From Helicobacteraceae bacterium (GTDB lineage Bacteria > Campylobacterota > Campylobacteria > Campylobacterales > Sulfurimonadaceae), in assembly GCA_027056525.1 (NCBI GenBank), contig JALUKO010000296.1:1-7618 (forward strand): a stretch of DNA of 7,618 bases, in the 5' to 3' direction. Under the pieces are notes generated by a model. It saw nothing but the letters and a program-made list of their open reading frames with translations. It was not told the DNA's origin and ran no database searches. Below are positions 5,026 through 7,618 of the stretch, piece by piece (the stretch's first letter is position 1; each line of letters begins with the position of its first letter). The position numbers and the translations under genes were made by a program.

Positions 5026-7618
5026 GCAGCGGCTCTCACTTCTGCTATGAAAGGATCCCAGGCTTCAACAGATTCTGTCGTATCCATGCGAATATAATAA
5101 TCTTTTACTATATCTCCTTGTTGCTCCATGTTAAAATCAGTAAATTTTTTACCTGCGGCATATGCATCTTCAAGTGTAGTTTTTTCATCTTTTCCAGGAT
5201 CCCTGTAATCATATGCATCGTTCATAGTATTTTGAGAGTACAATGCATGTGCCTGATAGACTGGTCCTACATGTTCTCCTTGCCATACATGTGTGAGTTC
5301 ATGCATCAGCCATCCATAGTTTCCTGTGGCATGAGTTGCTCCCTGTTGCAGTACAGTTCCATCCGGAAAGTGGATAATACGCTGTGTTGTAATCGCATTT
5401 GGATTGCCTTGGAACCATGTTGTTAAATCTGCCAACCACGATCCTATATAGATATGTATCTGATCATACGGCAATGAGCTTGCAAATACTGAACGGGCTT
5501 CTCTTCTTTCATCTGCTGAGAGTGGTCTGAAACTGCCTGTCATCTCTAAAATTATGCTTGTTGCAGTAAAGACAGCACCAGCACTGATCTCAATTGCACC
5601 ATCCAAAATTTCTCCAACTGCCGTACCTATTTTATAGATCGCTTCTACAACTTTGTTGTACGCATCTTTTGCAGGTTGTACAAATGCAGCATTTAAAATA
5701 TTTTTTACACTTTCTCCGATCTCTTTAAACGCTTTGACAACGTTCTCTAAAAAAGACTCCGGATGTACAATAGAATCGGCTATAAGTTCCCCTAGAGTCG
5801 TACCAAGCTCTATCAGCTCACTTACCACCTCTTTTACGGCTTCAAAAGTACGTGAAACACTCCACGTAATCAACTCTGCTACCGCATAACCTGCATCAAT
5901 GGCACCTTTGACAATCGACTTGATCCCCTCAAGAAAATCATTTTCCAGATAAGAGAGTATATAACTGATGGAATTTCCTACACGCACCGTTGCTTGTGCA
6001 AGAAGTTCCATCGCTTCTTCACCCATAGCAATTGCCCAGTTTATCACATCATAAATAGCTGTTCCTATATCTTCTATGAGTTCAAGCATCTTGTCAAAAA
6101 TCGCTGCCGTTTGTGTCATAGCCCAGTCTAAAACTTCTGAAACACTTTTTTTCACAAAGTGAATAGCTAAAAGTGCTTCTCTCCAAAGTTCAGAAGCCAA
6201 ATCTTCTCCCCTTTGAATGAGCCAGTCTAAAACATCACCTACAGGACCGAGTGCCTGTAAAATACCATTGACTATTTTTCTAAATACATAATAGCTCTCA
6301 CTCACGACAGTTTCTAATAGTTCGGCGACAGCAACTCCCGCCTCTATCGCTGCTTCTATAAATTTTGATGCTAACTTATATGTAAACACTACGAGATTTT
6401 TCGTAAATTCCAAAACAGTTTTACCCAACTCTATAGCTGCTTTAATAACGTCACGCAAAAGAGCAAGGGCTTCAGAAGCTAAATCCTTCATGAGATTTAA
6501 CAGAGCAATTCCAGCCTGAAAAACTGCATCGATCACTTTTCTCAAGGCATTGTAGGTAAGCTTGGCAACCTCTACAATAAGATCGACAATAGCATTCGCC
6601 ACAGAGCGGATCCCCTCAATGATTTTTTTCACCACATCTATAGCAGCATCTTTAATATATTCCGCAAACTCAACTATATGCTGTCCTATTTTTGCGATCG
6701 ATTTTGCTATCTCTTTTACCAAATCAACTCCCGCAGCAACAACTTCTGAAAAAATTTGAGCAATTGATTTGCCAAGATCCAAAAATGATTTGACAACCTG
6801 ATCAAGTACATTCCAAGGTCTTGTAACTAAAGTTACAAATATATCAGCGATCGTTTTTCCCAGTTCCAAAAGTACCTGAAGCGTACTTCTTATAAGTGTC
6901 ACGCCAAATTCAAATGCCTGTTCCAAAATATTACCTATCGTTTTACCAATCTCTAATAGTGCTTCTATGCCTGCCTGTATAAATTCATACGTTTGCGTTG
7001 CCAGCCAAGTCAGTAACTCTCCAAGAGTACGACCGATATTGTCAATAGCTTTTAAAATAGTCACTATTCCATCACGAACGAAAGTAAATGCTTCTGTTAA
7101 AACTTCATGTAGAGCCTTGCCTATATCTTCAAGCCCCTGACAGATACTTTTTACCACTTTATAGCCTGCTTCAACTGCTGATTGTAAAACAAAAGCGATT
7201 GTTTTTCCTGCTTCTACTATAAGGGCATACACAAGATCTGCCACCTCTTCTGCTACCCAACTTACGATATCCACCAAAGCTTGTGCAAAGTCTTCAATCA
7301 CATCTGTCACAGCATCAACAATAGCATTAACAGCATCAGATATTGCATCGCCGACATCTTCAAAAAACTCAACAACTGCAGAGTCAGTATCACCGTTTGG
7401 ATTTTTGCCCTGTGCTAACGTTCTCCCCTGAGCCCCTGCATCACGAAGCCAGTATATTGTCTCTTTTAAGGCATTCTTGTCCTTGTTTCCATCCTCTTTA
7501 ATGAGAAAAGTTTTCATCATAGTTCTTGCCTGTTTTCTAGGCAGTTGACTGATCGCATGTACTACGCCCTTAGCCTGCCCGGCATCTTGATAGCCTTGAA
7601 TCAAAACACGCTGTTTTT
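5022..7618 (-). CDS. Long amphipathic 29-residue-repeat protein with C-terminal HELTH metalloprotease-like domain, 5' end outside window
   Basis: At least 864 residues. The frame remains open past a TTG at 7604, which has no ribosome site, so the true start probably lies beyond base 7618. Residue numbers here count that TTG as 1. Layout: a polar N-terminal part (1-75); a hydrophobic, alanine-, isoleucine- and valine-rich region that becomes a regular array of 19 repeats (133-688); and a C-terminal domain (690-860) that starts LSADERREARSVFASS and carries LMHELTHVWQ. His768, Glu769 and His772 form an HExxH zinc motif, with Glu827 in MEQQGDIVKDYY a possible third ligand. This end resembles DUF4157-like domains of exported and polymorphic-toxin-type proteins. 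There is no visible signal peptide or clear single transmembrane segment. The protein could coat or insert in lipid, bind acyl chains, or be an exported effector. It heads the operon seen here and overlaps the C25-like peptidase gene. The function is not known to me. Confidence 0.85.
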   Translation of the reverse strand, partial: KQRVLIQGYQDAGQAKGVVHAISQLPRKQARTMMKTFLIKEDGNKDKNALKETIYWLRDAGAQGRTLAQGKNPNGDTDSAVVEFFEDVGDAISDAVNAIVDAVTDVIEDFAQALVDIVSWVAEEVADLVYALIVEAGKTIAFVLQSAVEAGYKVVKSICQGLEDIGKALHEVLTEAFTFVRDGIVTILKAIDNIGRTLGELLTWLATQTYEFIQAGIEALLEIGKTIGNILEQAFEFGVTLIRSTLQVLLELGKTIADIFVTLVTRPWNVLDQVVKSFLDLGKSIAQIFSEVVAAGVDLVKEIAKSIAKIGQHIVEFAEYIKDAAIDVVKKIIEGIRSVANAIVDLIVEVAKLTYNALRKVIDAVFQAGIALLNLMKDLASEALALLRDVIKAAIELGKTVLEFTKNLVVFTYKLASKFIEAAIEAGVAVAELLETVVSESYYVFRKIVNGILQALGPVGDVLDWLIQRGEDLASELWREALLAIHFVKKSVSEVLDWAMTQTAAIFDKMLELIEDIGTAIYDVINWAIAMGEEAMELLAQATVRVGNSISYILSYLENDFLEGIKSIVKGAIDAGYAVAELITWSVSRTFEAVKEVVSELIELGTTLGELIADSIVHPESFLENVVKAFKEIGESVKNILNAAFVQPAKDAYNKVVEAIYKIGTAVGEILDGAIEISAGAVFTATSIILEMTGSFRPLSADERREARSVFASSLPYDQIHIYIGSWLADLTTWFQGNPNAITTQRIIHFPDGTVLQQGATHATGNYGWLMHELTHVWQGEHVGPVYQAHALYSQNTMNDAYDYRDPGKDEKTTLEDAYAAGKKFTDFNMEQQGDIVKDYYIRMDTTESVEAWDPFIAEVRAAA
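5025..5537 (-). other. HELTH (DUF4157-like) metalloprotease-like domain within the repeat protein
   Basis: Residues 690-860 of the repeat protein. The zinc-binding HELTH (768-772) is encoded at 5289-5303 and followed by VWQGEHVGPVYQAHALYSQ, the usual form in this group where the helix continues into an Ala/Tyr-rich segment. The later MEQQGDIVKDYY segment (826-837) is also characteristic. In related proteins this domain is usually near the N-terminus or stands alone, while here it follows a long repeat array. Whether it cleaves peptides or is only structural cannot be told from sequence. Confidence 0.7.
5033..5037 (-). promoter_or_regulatory. Ribosome binding site supporting the TTG start of the C25-like gene
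   Basis: GAGAG on the minus strand, 7 bases before TTG at 5025 and inside the last codons of the repeat protein gene. It is moderate in strength. Together with the TTGA start/stop overlap it makes the unusual TTG start credible. Confidence 0.45.
5541..7208 (-). repeat. Array of 19 protein repeats, period 29 residues (87 bases)
   Basis: Units start at residues 133, 162, 191, 220, 249, 278, 307, 336, 365, 394, 423, 452, 485, 514, 543, 572, 601, 630 and 660, so the spacing is exactly 29 except for one unit of 33 (452-484) and one of 30 (630-659). Typical unit openings are GKTIAFVL, GRTLGELL, GKTIGNIL, GKTIADIF and GTTLGELI. Position 1 is Gly in 16 of 19 units; hydrophobic residues recur at positions 4, 7, 8, 11 and near 19, 23 and 27. 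Trp recurs at position 10 in five units (residues 200, 461, 494, 523, 581). Three of the few prolines fall at positions 14-15 (residues 263, 614, 644), which hints at a turn in mid-unit. The DNA has diverged strongly between units, so the array is old. A degenerate start may extend back to about residue 85. Confidence 0.9.

Noticed and set aside
4663..5097. 144-residue plus-strand reading frame
   Set aside because: It is opposite the well-supported C25-like gene and the end of the repeat protein gene, has no ribosome site or known motif, and has a composition typical of antisense frames.
5541..7208. Phage tail tape measure protein
   Set aside because: Long helical repeats suggested it, but no phage structural genes are near, the neighbours are acyl-synthesis genes, and the HELTH C-terminus is not typical of tape measures.
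5541..7208. Tandem DNA repeats or CRISPR-like array with an 87-base period
   Set aside because: The periodicity is in the protein only. The nucleotide units differ strongly, with no conserved direct repeat, so this is a diverged coding repeat.

Overview
All genes in this window lie on the minus strand and are packed almost without gaps. Reading in the direction of transcription (high to low coordinates) there is: a very long amphipathic repeat protein with a C-terminal HELTH metalloprotease-like domain (open at the right window edge); a gingipain-like (C25, caspase-fold) cysteine peptidase; an acyl carrier protein; a FabF-type ketosynthase; a short ketosynthase-like protein without the catalytic cysteine (chain-length-factor type); and, after a gap of 54 bases, aminopeptidase N (cut by the left window edge). 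The base composition is moderately AT-rich and the genes are tightly overlapped. PepN is a proteobacterial-type enzyme whose catalytic residue numbering is shifted by only one from E. coli. Together this suggests a proteobacterium-like host, possibly a Campylobacterota species such as Sulfurimonas or a relative. That assignment is an impression, not a proof.

Region 2081-7618 looks like one translationally coupled operon. Adjacent genes overlap by 4, 17, 4 and 25 bases, and several starts sit inside the preceding gene. The repeat protein carries 19 successive units, nearly all exactly 29 residues long, rich in Ile/Val/Leu/Ala with a conserved glycine. This is followed by a 170-residue domain resembling the DUF4157/'HELTHVWQ' domains often seen in exported or toxin-associated proteins. 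The peptidase has the His/Cys pair of family C25 with the same 33-residue spacing as gingipain R, but no signal peptide. The ACP keeps its phosphopantetheine serine. The ketosynthase has a full Cys-His-His plus Lys set. Its partner aligns without gaps around the active site but has Glu in place of Cys.

I know of no described system with this set: a lipid-like amphipathic repeat protein, a caspase-fold peptidase and a three-gene ACP/KS/CLF acyl-elongation module. A reasonable hypothesis is that the ACP/KS/CLF trio builds a special acyl chain or polyketide, and that the repeat protein carries it, binds it, or is modified by it, with the C25-like peptidase maturing or activating the repeat protein. 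No reductase, dehydratase, acyltransferase or phosphopantetheinyl transferase gene lies in the window, so those steps would have to come from elsewhere. pepN appears to be the housekeeping neighbour that flanks this accessory operon.
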